Assembly: GCF_015330165.1 (NCBI RefSeq)
Contig: NZ_JADDXT010000002.1
Location: 3,065,646-3,129,645, forward strand
Length of the DNA stretch: 64,000 nt
Source: Zobellia roscoffensis
GTDB taxonomy: Bacteria; Bacteroidota; Bacteroidia; Flavobacteriales; Flavobacteriaceae
Direction of reading: 5' to 3'
The notes under the pieces were generated by a model. The model made no database searches and was not told the DNA's origin. It saw only the letters and a list, made by a program, of their open reading frames with translations. Shown in pieces: positions 1 through 8,559 of the stretch. A program made the translations under genes and the position numbers. Each line of letters begins with the position of its first letter. The stretch's first letter is position 1.

Positions 1-2
1 AT

Positions 3-794
3 GATGGCGTAATAGGTAAGCCATACAAGGCAGTTGCCTTCTTTAGTAGTAAACGGGGAGAGGTGCCGCATCAAAAAGCTGCTCCAGTACCTACAGGGCT
101 AGACTGGGAATTGTTTCAAGGTCCTGCTGTTCGCCGTGATTATACTTCGGAGACATGGAATTACAATTGGCACTGGTATGGATGGAATTACGGTACCGCA
201 GAATTGGGAAATAACGGTACACACGAGCTAGATGTAGCACGTTGGGCCCTACAAGTAGATTTTCCAAATCATGTGGAGGCAGATGGCATTAAATCTTCCT
301 TTGTTGATGATGGTTGGGAGATGTACGATACCATGGAGGCTACATTTAAGTTCGATAACAATACCACTATTAAATGGGACGGAAAGAGTAGAAACGGATA
401 TGGAACCTATGGCGGTGGACGTGGTACTATTATTTACGGTAGCGAAGGCAGTGTGTATGTAAACCGTGATTTATATAAGTTGTATGATCGTGAGGGGAAC
501 TTAGTAGAAACGGTCAAGGCCAAAACCAAGGAAGGTGGATTAGAGCTTGGTGGCGGTGGAGGAATGAGCACCATACATGTAGGTAATTTTTTCAACGCCA
601 TTAGAGGTAAGGAAACTTTACAAGCACCTATAGATGATGCCTCAAAAAGCATGGCATTGGTTCATTTTGGTAATGTAGCTTATAGAATTGGAAACGGTTT
701 TGATATAGACCCGAAAACGGGTAGAATGCTAGATCGTAAAGCATTGGCTTTATGGGGAAGGGAATATGCTAAGGGTTGGGAGCTTAGTCTATAA
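3..794 (+). CDS. Gfo/Idh/MocA-family oxidoreductase, C-terminal part (5' end outside window)
   Basis: The frame is open back to the window edge, so the true start lies upstream; a GTG at 63 is an internal codon. What is visible is the C-terminal alpha/beta domain of the family: a glycine-rich stretch with GTIIYGSEGSVYVNRD (a beta strand and turn typical of the second domain), then HVGNFFNAIRG and a helix ending in GNVAYRIG, the usual closing motif of Gfo/Idh/MocA enzymes. The NAD(P)-binding Rossmann domain must lie outside. These enzymes oxidise or reduce sugars or sugar acids; the substrate cannot be read from this part. It is followed 98 bp later by a lyase-type gene on the same strand, so it may belong to the same saccharide programme. 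Family call is firm, function is open. Confidence 0.8.
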   Translation, partial: DGVIGKPYKAVAFFSSKRGEVPHQKAAPVPTGLDWELFQGPAVRRDYTSETWNYNWHWYGWNYGTAELGNNGTHELDVARWALQVDFPNHVEADGIKSSFVDDGWEMYDTMEATFKFDNNTTIKWDGKSRNGYGTYGGGRGTIIYGSEGSVYVNRDLYKLYDREGNLVETVKAKTKEGGLELGGGGGMSTIHVGNFFNAIRGKETLQAPIDDASKSMALVHFGNVAYRIGNGFDIDPKTGRMLDRKALALWGREYAKGWELSL

Positions 795-892
795 TTGTAA
801 TTGGTAACATTTACTGAACGTTGGGTTATGTTGTTTCTTTATAAGGAATAACAAGGAAAACGAATAAAATCTTTGCAGCGAAGAAAATTATT

Positions 893-2080
893 ATGATGAA
901 AAAGGTTTTTTTCATACTGATTACTATGTTATGTGGTCTATTACATCTTGGCAGCATTACAATTAATACTTCCAATTCGGTTGAGGAAAACGTTATAAGG
1001 TCCATTGGACATATGGAAGTGGCCAGAGCCAAAGCTTTTTTGACTTCGGTACCGGTTACCGTTACCGATGCGTTTTGTAAGCGAAGTGCCGGAAGCGTAC
1101 ATGATTTTTATTCTGAAGGGGATTATTGGTGGCCCGATCCCAATAGTCCAGAAGGACCCTATATCCAAAAAGACGGACAGACAAATCCGGATAATTTTGT
1201 GGCTCATCGTTTGGCTATGATACGATTGAGTGAAATAGTGGGTACGCTAACATCCGCTTGGTTGCTTACAGAAGAAAAAGTTTACGTCGATAAGGCCTTG
1301 GAACACCTAAATGCTTGGTTTGTTGAGGATGATACCATGATGAATCCACACATGCTTTACGCTCAGGCGATATACGGTAAGGTTACCGGTAGGGGCATTG
1401 GGTTAATTGATGCGTATCATTTTGTTGAGGTCGCACAGAGCATTAAAGTTCTCTCTAAAAAAGGAGCTATACCGGATAATCAGGCAAAAAAACTAAAAAA
1501 CTGGTTTGGAAGATTTTTAAAATGGATGACCGAACATGAATATGGAATTTCAGAAATGAACTGGAAGAATAACCATGGTACCTGCTGGGCCGTTACTGCG
1601 GCCTCTTTGGCAACATTAACCGAAAACGAAAGAATTATAGAGCTCTGTACCAATCGATTCAAAGAAATACTGTTACCGGAGCAAATGGCTAAAAATGGCA
1701 GTTTTCCACTGGAACTTGTCCGAACTAAACCATTTGGGTATTCACTTTTTAATATTGATGCTTTTTGCACGTTAGCTCAAATACTTTCTACTCAAGATGA
1801 TAATCTTTTTGAATACAGCACTCCAAATGGCAAATCATTGAAACAGGGAATAGAATTTATTTATCCCTTTATAGCCGACAAATCAAAATGGCCTTTCGAA
1901 CAGGATATTTATATTTGGAATGAATGGCCAGTGCGTCATCCATCACTTTTGTTCACGGCAATGGCGTTTGATAAACAGGAATATATAGACACGTATTTAA
2001 AATTGCCCGAATACCCTTTGCATTCCGAGGTTATACGCAACCTTCCGGTTAGGCATCCCATAATTTGGTTTTTTGATTAG
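893..2080 (+). CDS. Alginate-lyase superfamily (PF05426-type, possibly PL38-like) polysaccharide lyase
   Basis: A 395-residue secreted protein. Residues 1 to about 22 form a signal peptide (MKKVFFILITMLCGLL core). Residues 78-83 read YWWPDP, followed by PYIQKDGQTNP (89-99), the hallmark N-terminal block of the alginate-lyase (alpha/alpha toroid) family. NNHG at 226-229 supplies the Asn-His pair that in this fold contributes to beta-elimination. A single toroid fills the whole length. Family members cleave alginate or, in PL38, glucuronan. Since the locus is rhamnose- and uronate-oriented, a lyase acting on glucuronic-acid linkages is a reasonable inference, and its unsaturated products would suit the GH105 enzyme at 5785-6888. 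The substrate is not proven. It converges with the sulfatase gene at 2297; the 216 bp between holds only a weak 7-bp inverted repeat (2101-2129). Confidence 0.75.
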   Translation: MMKKVFFILITMLCGLLHLGSITINTSNSVEENVIRSIGHMEVARAKAFLTSVPVTVTDAFCKRSAGSVHDFYSEGDYWWPDPNSPEGPYIQKDGQTNPDNFVAHRLAMIRLSEIVGTLTSAWLLTEEKVYVDKALEHLNAWFVEDDTMMNPHMLYAQAIYGKVTGRGIGLIDAYHFVEVAQSIKVLSKKGAIPDNQAKKLKNWFGRFLKWMTEHEYGISEMNWKNNHGTCWAVTAASLATLTENERIIELCTNRFKEILLPEQMAKNGSFPLELVRTKPFGYSLFNIDAFCTLAQILSTQDDNLFEYSTPNGKSLKQGIEFIYPFIADKSKWPFEQDIYIWNEWPVRHPSLLFTAMAFDKQEYIDTYLKLPEYPLHSEVIRNLPVRHPIIWFFD

Positions 2081-2296
2081 GTGCCTATAAAACCAAAAGG
2101 GTTTCATGTATTTTTTATATGAATGAAACAAATTATTACCTCTAATGGCATTAGGTCGTGTGGCTTAGTGTAAAAGTTACATAGGATGACCCGAGGTATT
2201 AATATAAAAAAACCTCGTTGAATTACTCTTCATTATCCAGGAAAATTTGCATAATGGTTATTCTAATTGAGCTATTTTATATTTGAAAGCACTACA

Positions 2297-3820
2297 TTAC
2301 CGCGGAGCCCCAATTACTTTTACATCTGTTGCATCACTGCCATTTGTTCTTGCCTTTTGTTCAACAAAATAGGGTTGAAAAGTATAGGATGAATTATTGT
2401 CCCAAATGGTATTGTTAGTGGGTATTTTCTTTTTTAAAAGAGTTGTAGTGTTTTGATAGTCAGGGTTGTTAGCTAGATTAATAAACTCATTCGGGTCATT
2501 TTTATGATCATATAATTCTTCCGTTCCATCTTCGTAGCGAATGTATCTAAACTGTTTGGACTTGACGGCATGATTGTTCATTCCAAAAGTTGTTATTGCA
2601 AATTGAGGGTCTAGATCGTTGTCGTTCATCAAGGGAACAAGACTTTTACCCTCGTTTCTTTCATAGGCTGGTAGTCCGCACAGCTCCAAAAGAGTAGGGT
2701 AAATAGACAATAGCTCTGCGGGTTTATCTATTACTTTCCCTTTTGGTAAATCGGGTGCCACAAATAATAAGGGAGTTTCGGTAGCTGCATTCCAAAGGGC
2801 GTGCTTGGCAAAGGTACTTTTTTCTCCTAAGCGGTAGCCATGATCGGACCAAAGAACAATAACGGTATTATTGGCGTGTCCACTTTCATCAAGCGTATCT
2901 AACAGTCTTCCAATTTCGTAATCCACATAGCTGATACAAGCCAAATATGCCTGAATGATTTTTGGCCATTCCCCACTTTTAATGGCCCAATCTGTAGAGG
3001 GCATCATTGGTAAATCGTTTATTTTTAATGCTACGGGAGGAACATCGTTTAAATCATCTGCCCGATAAGGTCTAGTTTTTATACTATCCAACGGATGGAG
3101 ATCAAACCATTTTTGAGGCACATAAAGAGGAACATGAACCCGTAAAAAACCTATTCCCATAAAAAAAGGACGGTCGTAGGTTTTCTTTAGTCGCTCGTTG
3201 ACCCAATTCACGGATTGGTGGTCGGGCATCAAAGAGTCTGCTTCGGGAAAAGCACCCCAGTCCGTACTTGTTCTTCCGTATTTCTTGCGGTCCGAGGAAC
3301 CGAAACCATCCCATACAAATCGTTTCTCTGGATAAGGTCCAAAACCTTTCTCCCTCCCTCCAGATTCATCAAAAACTCCATTAGGAGCATGCGTATGGAA
3401 CAACTTGCCAATACCCATGGTATGATAGCCGTTTTTCTTAAAGTATTCGGGAAGCATTATAATATCCTGTGTTGCGGAATTGTTTTCCGAACGTATCTTT
3501 TCATCGGATATCATGCCATAAATACCGGTTGTTGATGGGCGTAGGCCTGTCATTAATGAAGCTCTTGAAGGACCGCATAAGGGGGCTTGGCAGTGTGCGT
3601 CTGAAAAAATTACCCCTCTAGAGGCCAAACGATCAATATTGGGGGTTTTGGTGCCAGAGAACTTATCGAGTACTCCAAGCATATTATTTAAATCATCTAC
3701 AGCAATGAACAAAACGTTGGGATGATCTGGTTTTACAATTTTTTCTGTTTTTTCTTCCTCCTTACAGGCGGATAAACACAATAAACTTAGGGCAAAGACG
3801 AAAAATGCTCCATTTTTCAT
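2297..3820 (-). CDS. Family S1 sulfatase, iduronate-2-sulfatase-like lipoprotein
   Basis: A 507-residue formylglycine-dependent sulfatase. The signal peptide ends in a lipobox LSAC (Cys19), so the protein should be lipid-anchored and act in the periplasm or on the outer membrane. VDDLNN at 41-46 gives the paired metal-binding aspartates. The maturation motif is C82-G-P-S-R86, a canonical CxPSR. SDHGYRLGE in the C-terminal half carries further metal/sulfate ligands. The N-terminal pattern (NVLFIAVDDLN, then APLCGPSRASLMTGLRPST) is that of iduronate-2-sulfatase-like S1 enzymes. Desulfation of a 2-sulfated uronate or of rhamnose is a plausible but inferred role. It is the last gene of the minus-strand operon, starting 21 bp after the lyase-type gene at 3842. 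Confidence 0.9.
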   Translation of the reverse strand: MKNGAFFVFALSLLCLSACKEEEKTEKIVKPDHPNVLFIAVDDLNNMLGVLDKFSGTKTPNIDRLASRGVIFSDAHCQAPLCGPSRASLMTGLRPSTTGIYGMISDEKIRSENNSATQDIIMLPEYFKKNGYHTMGIGKLFHTHAPNGVFDESGGREKGFGPYPEKRFVWDGFGSSDRKKYGRTSTDWGAFPEADSLMPDHQSVNWVNERLKKTYDRPFFMGIGFLRVHVPLYVPQKWFDLHPLDSIKTRPYRADDLNDVPPVALKINDLPMMPSTDWAIKSGEWPKIIQAYLACISYVDYEIGRLLDTLDESGHANNTVIVLWSDHGYRLGEKSTFAKHALWNAATETPLLFVAPDLPKGKVIDKPAELLSIYPTLLELCGLPAYERNEGKSLVPLMNDNDLDPQFAITTFGMNNHAVKSKQFRYIRYEDGTEELYDHKNDPNEFINLANNPDYQNTTTLLKKKIPTNNTIWDNNSSYTFQPYFVEQKARTNGSDATDVKVIGAPR

Positions 3821-3841
3821 AAGGTGAATTTTATAGGGCCT

Positions 3842-5758
3842 TTAGATAATTTCAATTGTTAGTTCTACCTCTGATTCTATGTCAAAATAGGCTATTATAG
3901 GTACAGCTTCCGCGCCAGGGACCATATTAAAGATTCGTTCTTTAGGCGTTTCTTTTATGGTGAGGGGAACATTTGAAGTGATTTTAACCAAACCTTCCGG
4001 TTTTTGTACGGTAATCTCATTTGTACTATGTTGGGCAACCGTCTCGCCGGAAGGAGAAATAATAGGTAGTACAAAAGCGGTTTTAGAAATAACTTTTTGA
4101 TTGGTTTTAGCTATAATTCGTAGCGAACTTTCTGAACATTCATAGGTTAAATCAAAGTCCGAAGCAGTGCTTTCAACAGCTTGGTTGTATTCATTTTTTA
4201 ATTGGCACTGCGTATTTATTAGAATCTGTCCATTGGTGTCTTTGGACGAAATAGTTGCGGCACGATCAAATATATTAGAGTTCCATTTATCATTATGCAT
4301 GGTTTCTATCCTTGGTGTAAACGGAAAATCTTCTCCTGGGTTGGGTTGTTGGTTTAATGGCTCTACCAACTTATATTTAGCCATACTTGCAGCTAACAAA
4401 AGCCCTACTTTGGTATGATACAATAATGACAAAGCCCCTCCGGTAGCCTGACGGTAATACCCATCTTTGTAGATGGCGTCATAGGCAGTTACGGTTCCTC
4501 TCCAATTGCCACGGGAAAAAAGACTTGTGTCTATTTCCTTATAGTGTTTTATACCATCGGCAGTACTTCTAGGTAGGGGAGTGGCAGTGTTTATTTTAGG
4601 TAGTTCGTGCCAATTATCCAATAAATGTGCCAATGGTTTAGTATGTGCAAAGGTATGGTGTATACAAGGTTTTATACCGTATGAAGTATAATGAATACCA
4701 CCATGTAACAATCCGTTGTGGGTACAGCGTCTCAATAATTCGGTATATTTTACTGCGGCCGTGCCCAAGGCGGGATTACGATTGGCCATAAGTGCCAATG
4801 CAGGTTGACTACCATCACAAGTGCGGCTGCCCCAATACGTCCATTTAAACATTCGTGTTCCCCAACCATTGTCCCAACCCCCATCGGGTAACATAAATTC
4901 TAAATGGGTACTTAGGGATTTATCCAAAAGCTCAAGAAGTTCGGTGTCGTTTTCATGAACGGCATATAGTACAATATTGTTCAACGATTCCTCCACGTTA
5001 TAGCCTAAGTCTATGCCTTTTAATCCTTTGGCACTTAGCTTATGTGCACTTGGTTTTATTTCACCATATAAAAAATTATTAGGTTTTGTGAAATAGGTTT
5101 TTATAGCTTCCGCCAGTTCTTTGCTACGAGATAGGTATTCCGGCTTATTGAGCATCTTACCGATAAGGTTGAGAGCATAAATGGTAGTGGCCCCGTAATT
5201 TACGTTGGTCACATCCATAGTTGGGAATTTCCTGTAAACAAAATCTGCAGCTCTCGCCAATCTATCCACCCATCTTGCACGTCGTTCTTCGTCAAGCAAA
5301 TCTCCGTGGTATTGTAAAGCTTCTGCCAAAGAAATGGCTCCAAACACCGTGATACCGTTCCAGGATTTTGGGTTAAGATCGTTGGACCACGCTCCACTAG
5401 GCAATGTTACATTTTCGGCCCACTCCATCACGGCAATACCTGAATTGAGATATTTTTGTTCGCCTGTATACTTTGCCATAGCCAGTAAAGGATAAACGGC
5501 ATCCATCATTCGTCCGTGGACCTTGTTACATGCTGGACATTTGAACATACCATGTACTTTGGGGTCGTCCGTATTAATAATTTGTGTTTGGATAAGTCCA
5601 TCGCACCAATCTTTTAAAAGATCGTAAACGAGTTTTTTAAACTCTAAAGAATGTTCTTTGGTAACCTTATCGGAACATGAATTTAACCATGGCCCCATAG
5701 ATAGGGTAAGACCAGCGGTGCCTAGGCTAGAGAGTTGTAAAAAATCTTTTCGTTTCAT
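3842..5758 (-). CDS. Exported alpha/alpha-toroid protein, putative polysaccharide lyase
   Basis: A 638-residue exported protein that I cannot assign to a family with certainty. The N-terminus (MKRKDFLQLSSLGTAG) resembles a degenerate Tat signal and ends in a lipobox-like LNSC (Cys28). Residues 74-77 form CPAC, with HG just after, a likely structural metal site seen in some toroid glycan-active proteins. Helix pairs then repeat through about residue 420, including the Trp/Gly-rich DGGWDNGWG segment; the last third is beta-rich, as in lyases that join an alpha/alpha toroid to an antiparallel beta domain. A role as ulvan- or glucuronan-type lyase (for example PL40-like) fits the position between GH105 and a sulfatase, but this rests on context. 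It starts 26 bp after the GH105 gene, within the same transcription unit. Confidence 0.5.
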   Translation of the reverse strand: MKRKDFLQLSSLGTAGLTLSMGPWLNSCSDKVTKEHSLEFKKLVYDLLKDWCDGLIQTQIINTDDPKVHGMFKCPACNKVHGRMMDAVYPLLAMAKYTGEQKYLNSGIAVMEWAENVTLPSGAWSNDLNPKSWNGITVFGAISLAEALQYHGDLLDEERRARWVDRLARAADFVYRKFPTMDVTNVNYGATTIYALNLIGKMLNKPEYLSRSKELAEAIKTYFTKPNNFLYGEIKPSAHKLSAKGLKGIDLGYNVEESLNNIVLYAVHENDTELLELLDKSLSTHLEFMLPDGGWDNGWGTRMFKWTYWGSRTCDGSQPALALMANRNPALGTAAVKYTELLRRCTHNGLLHGGIHYTSYGIKPCIHHTFAHTKPLAHLLDNWHELPKINTATPLPRSTADGIKHYKEIDTSLFSRGNWRGTVTAYDAIYKDGYYRQATGGALSLLYHTKVGLLLAASMAKYKLVEPLNQQPNPGEDFPFTPRIETMHNDKWNSNIFDRAATISSKDTNGQILINTQCQLKNEYNQAVESTASDFDLTYECSESSLRIIAKTNQKVISKTAFVLPIISPSGETVAQHSTNEITVQKPEGLVKITSNVPLTIKETPKERIFNMVPGAEAVPIIAYFDIESEVELTIEII

Positions 5759-5784
5759 TTGACCTGATTTTTTGGTTACCTTTT

Positions 5785-6888
5785 CTACTTATCAGTGGTC
5801 ATTTTATAAATTTCGGAGCCTGCACTTAAAAAGGCCCCAGTACCGTATACCTCCGTCTTATCCGGACTAGCATTGCCAGGAGCGGCACCAATGGGTTGAA
5901 CATAGCCCAGCATACCATTATCATTAACGTAACTTGTCATGGCGTTCCATCCTTTGATTGCGGCTTTTTTATAATCGTTACTTTTTAATATTCCGTTATT
6001 AATACCCCAGGTTAGGCCATAAACAAAAAAGGATGAACCGCTGGTCTCTGGTGTTGGATAGAATTCTTGGCCCAATAAGCTCATTGCCCAATGTCCTTTT
6101 GGAGTCTGTAATTCAAGAAGTTTTGCGGACATTTTTTTATATATATCCAAGAAGTATTCATATTCCTTGGTTTTAGGTTTTAAATTCGATAAAATATCGG
6201 CTAGGCCAGCGTAGACCCAACCATTACCTCGTCCCCAAAATACTTTAGTCCCATTGTCTAATTTGTCTTTAAATCTTTCATCTCTATAATACAAGTGCTC
6301 CTCCTCATCAAACAAGAATTCAGTAGTAGCTTTGTATTCTTCAAACATGAAATCCAAATATTTTTGTTCTCCGGTTATATTATACAAATCGGCCCAAACA
6401 GGTGGGGACATAAAAAGAGCATCGCACCAGTTCCAACGATCTTGGTGGTAGGGGGTGGCCCAATTCAATTTGGTATTAGCGGGATGGTGCATAAGAAAGT
6501 TAAATTGTTCTATAGTAGGGTCCAACATTTCTTTTTGGTTGTATTTTCTATATAATGCAGCGTACATTCGGCCAACAGTATGGTCATCTGCGTGATATTT
6601 TCGTTCGTGTAGTTGCCATTTATTTTGATTGCCAATTCCCTTCAACCAATTGTAGTAGGTATCATCGTCGGCCATTTCTGCCCATTTGGCCATTCCAACA
6701 TACAGCGCTCCGTTTGTCCAATGTAGAGGGTGGTGAGGTTTTTTATTGCTATAACTGTCATTGATGTGATCCATTTGCCAGTCAGCCACCTTTTTCATTA
6801 TGTCTTTTACTTCTTTGGGATTTACTTTTTGGGCACTGCAGAAGTGAATAGTAAAAAAAGTGACGAGTAGTAATTTGATTGTTTTCAT
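5785..6888 (-). CDS. GH105 unsaturated glucuronyl/galacturonyl hydrolase
   Basis: A 367-residue secreted protein with a signal peptide to about residue 19 (MKTIKLLLVTFFTIHFCSA). The single (alpha/alpha)6 domain shows GH105 marks: WTNGALYVGMAKWAE near 58-71, HADDHTVGR at 99-107, WNWCDALFM with Asp155 (the expected catalytic acid) and GRGNGW near 226-231. GH105 enzymes hydrate and release the 4,5-unsaturated uronic acid that a polysaccharide lyase leaves at the non-reducing end, usually linked to rhamnose, so this gene implies lyase action on a uronate-rhamnose polymer. The length is typical. It has its own promoter carrying the shared regulatory motif (6971-7016) and is followed closely by the lyase-type and sulfatase genes. 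Confidence 0.92.
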   Translation of the reverse strand: MKTIKLLLVTFFTIHFCSAQKVNPKEVKDIMKKVADWQMDHINDSYSNKKPHHPLHWTNGALYVGMAKWAEMADDDTYYNWLKGIGNQNKWQLHERKYHADDHTVGRMYAALYRKYNQKEMLDPTIEQFNFLMHHPANTKLNWATPYHQDRWNWCDALFMSPPVWADLYNITGEQKYLDFMFEEYKATTEFLFDEEEHLYYRDERFKDKLDNGTKVFWGRGNGWVYAGLADILSNLKPKTKEYEYFLDIYKKMSAKLLELQTPKGHWAMSLLGQEFYPTPETSGSSFFVYGLTWGINNGILKSNDYKKAAIKGWNAMTSYVNDNGMLGYVQPIGAAPGNASPDKTEVYGTGAFLSAGSEIYKMTTDK

Positions 6889-6970
6889 AGGATTGACTTT
6901 GTAATTTTATTCAAAAACACCGGATGTGATGCTTCAATTTTTAAAAAGAAAAGGAGCACGAATGCGAGAA

Positions 6971-7016
6971 CAATTTTAGTGGGGTTTTGGGGAATTTGCA
7001 TCCTGTGCTATCCTGT
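6971..7016 (-). promoter_or_regulatory. Shared-motif promoter of the GH105 gene (motif plus -7 box)
   Basis: On the minus strand the motif reads ACAGGATAGCACAGGATGC (6998-7016). Exactly 22 nt after its AGGA lies TAAAATTG (6971-6978), one mismatch from the Bacteroidota -7 consensus TAnnTTTG. The motif is the most divergent of the six in the window and contains AGGAT twice, 10 nt apart. The predicted start of transcription is about 75 nt before the GH105 ATG. Confidence 0.55.
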
Positions 7017-7102
7017 CATCCCTATATATTGGAACGTTTTTCTAAGAATAAAAGGCAGCTCTTTCGAGCTGTCCTTAGTTTGATAGAAGGGATTATTGCG
7101 AT

Positions 7103-8548
7103 TTAATGTGTATAGGGGACCGTGCCTGTTTCATCAATAGAATACCCCCATTTTTTAATATATGCCAGCCCGGGAAGAAATTCATCTCCCGTTTCTTCTA
7201 ATCTTTGATACAACAATTTCTCCATGTCATCTTGCACAGAAGTATACCCTTCATTGCCCACAAGGTTATTCAGTTGATAAGGGTCTATTTTATTGTCAAA
7301 AAGGAGCCATGGTCCTGTTAAGCCCCTAGCATATGTGTATCGTTGGGTCTTTATAGCTCTATATTCCCTAGCGCCATGCTGTACCTTGTTCCATTGTCCA
7401 AAAGGTTGTACGCATGTAAGTAATGTGGCGTCACCTACCTGTTCCTTCCCTTCCAAATAAGGTCTGTAGTTTATTCCTTCTACAGTAGTTGGAATTGAAA
7501 TGTCACAAAGCCCTAAAAGGGTAGGCATAATGTCTTCGGAATTCATCAATGCAGCTCGCTCTCCTATTGAAATTCTTAGGTTTTGGGGAATATGGAATAG
7601 CATTGGGACTCGGGCCGATTCTTCATAGGGTTGTTGCTTTTTATATGCCCCATGAGAGCCTAGTAAATCACCATGATCTGAGGTGAAAACAATAATAGTG
7701 TTTTCATATTTACCAGTGTTTTTCAGGTTACTGATCAGCTTTCCGATCATATCGTCAATTGCGGCGATATGGGCATAGTAGCCAGCTAGATCTTTTTTAG
7801 CCCGTGCGTTGAGACTATCAGGGACATTTTTCCGTAATTGAATTTTATCCGGATCAAACCGATTTCTATATTTCTCCGGTGCCGTATGGTATGGCGCATG
7901 GGGCGTGCCGTAAGAAAGAATCATCATAAAAGGACTATTCGAAGATTTTTTTTCTTTAAGATAGTCAATGGCGGTATCGGTCTGTTCAAAAGTATCATAA
8001 CCGTCCCAAATTTTTCTATCGGGGTCATCATTATCGTAGTACACAGATTTATTGTAATTATGGGTGCATTCATTACCCTTCCAAAATTTGAATCCTTGTC
8101 TTCTTTTACCGGGAGCAACATTTTGTAGCCTCCCGCGACCATCTAAATGCCATTTACCAATATAACCGGTATCATAACCTTCTTTGTTAAATACTTTGGC
8201 AATGGTTACCGCATTGGTGTCTAATTGTACATCGTTCATAAAGACCCCATGGGTCAATGGGCGTTGCCCGGTTAAAAGTGAAGCCCTAAAGGGGGAACAT
8301 ACCGGCATACCGGATACTGCATTTTTGAAGTTTACACTTGTCTTGGCCAGTTCATCTAGATTAGGAGTGTTTACATTCGGGTCTCCAGCATAGCTCGTGG
8401 CTTGAGCTCGCCATTGGTCTGTTAGGATTACTAGTACATTTGGGGGACTGGTGTTTTCAGACTTTGCAGAAGTATCCTTCTTGTTTTCGCTGCAGGAACT
8501 AAAGGCAATTAAAACTGCTGCAAAAATAGAATAGCATATTTTTTTCAT
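7103..8548 (-). CDS. Family S1 sulfatase, lipoprotein
   Basis: A 481-residue sulfatase when begun at the ATG at 8548, which gives a proper lipoprotein signal (MKKICYSIFAAVLIAFSSC, Cys19) and leaves 11 nt after the upstream stop; an upstream ATG at 8563 and a further one at 8572 would overlap the preceding gene. The maturation motif is C84-S-P-F-R88, which keeps the CxPxR core although the fourth position is Phe. TDQWR and TSDHGDLLGSHG carry metal- and sulfate-binding residues. The sequence is close to the broken sulfatase at 17247-18706 (shared DTGYIGKWHLDGRGR-type and ECTHNY-type blocks), so the two are paralogues. It presumably removes sulfate from an oligosaccharide released by the lyases. 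Confidence 0.9.
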   Translation of the reverse strand: MKKICYSIFAAVLIAFSSCSENKKDTSAKSENTSPPNVLVILTDQWRAQATSYAGDPNVNTPNLDELAKTSVNFKNAVSGMPVCSPFRASLLTGQRPLTHGVFMNDVQLDTNAVTIAKVFNKEGYDTGYIGKWHLDGRGRLQNVAPGKRRQGFKFWKGNECTHNYNKSVYYDNDDPDRKIWDGYDTFEQTDTAIDYLKEKKSSNSPFMMILSYGTPHAPYHTAPEKYRNRFDPDKIQLRKNVPDSLNARAKKDLAGYYAHIAAIDDMIGKLISNLKNTGKYENTIIVFTSDHGDLLGSHGAYKKQQPYEESARVPMLFHIPQNLRISIGERAALMNSEDIMPTLLGLCDISIPTTVEGINYRPYLEGKEQVGDATLLTCVQPFGQWNKVQHGAREYRAIKTQRYTYARGLTGPWLLFDNKIDPYQLNNLVGNEGYTSVQDDMEKLLYQRLEETGDEFLPGLAYIKKWGYSIDETGTVPYTH

Positions 8549-8559
8549 AAAATTGGTAT

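Noticed and set aside
2180..2196. Seventh copy of the shared motif (ACATAGGATGAC)
   Set aside because: Only the AGGAT core matches and no -7-like box stands 22 nt downstream; no gene starts after it on that strand.
2186..2219. Inverted repeat CGAGGT/ACCTCG as a terminator between the lyase and sulfatase genes
   Set aside because: The loop is long, the stem only 6 bp, and no T tract follows on either strand in the right place.
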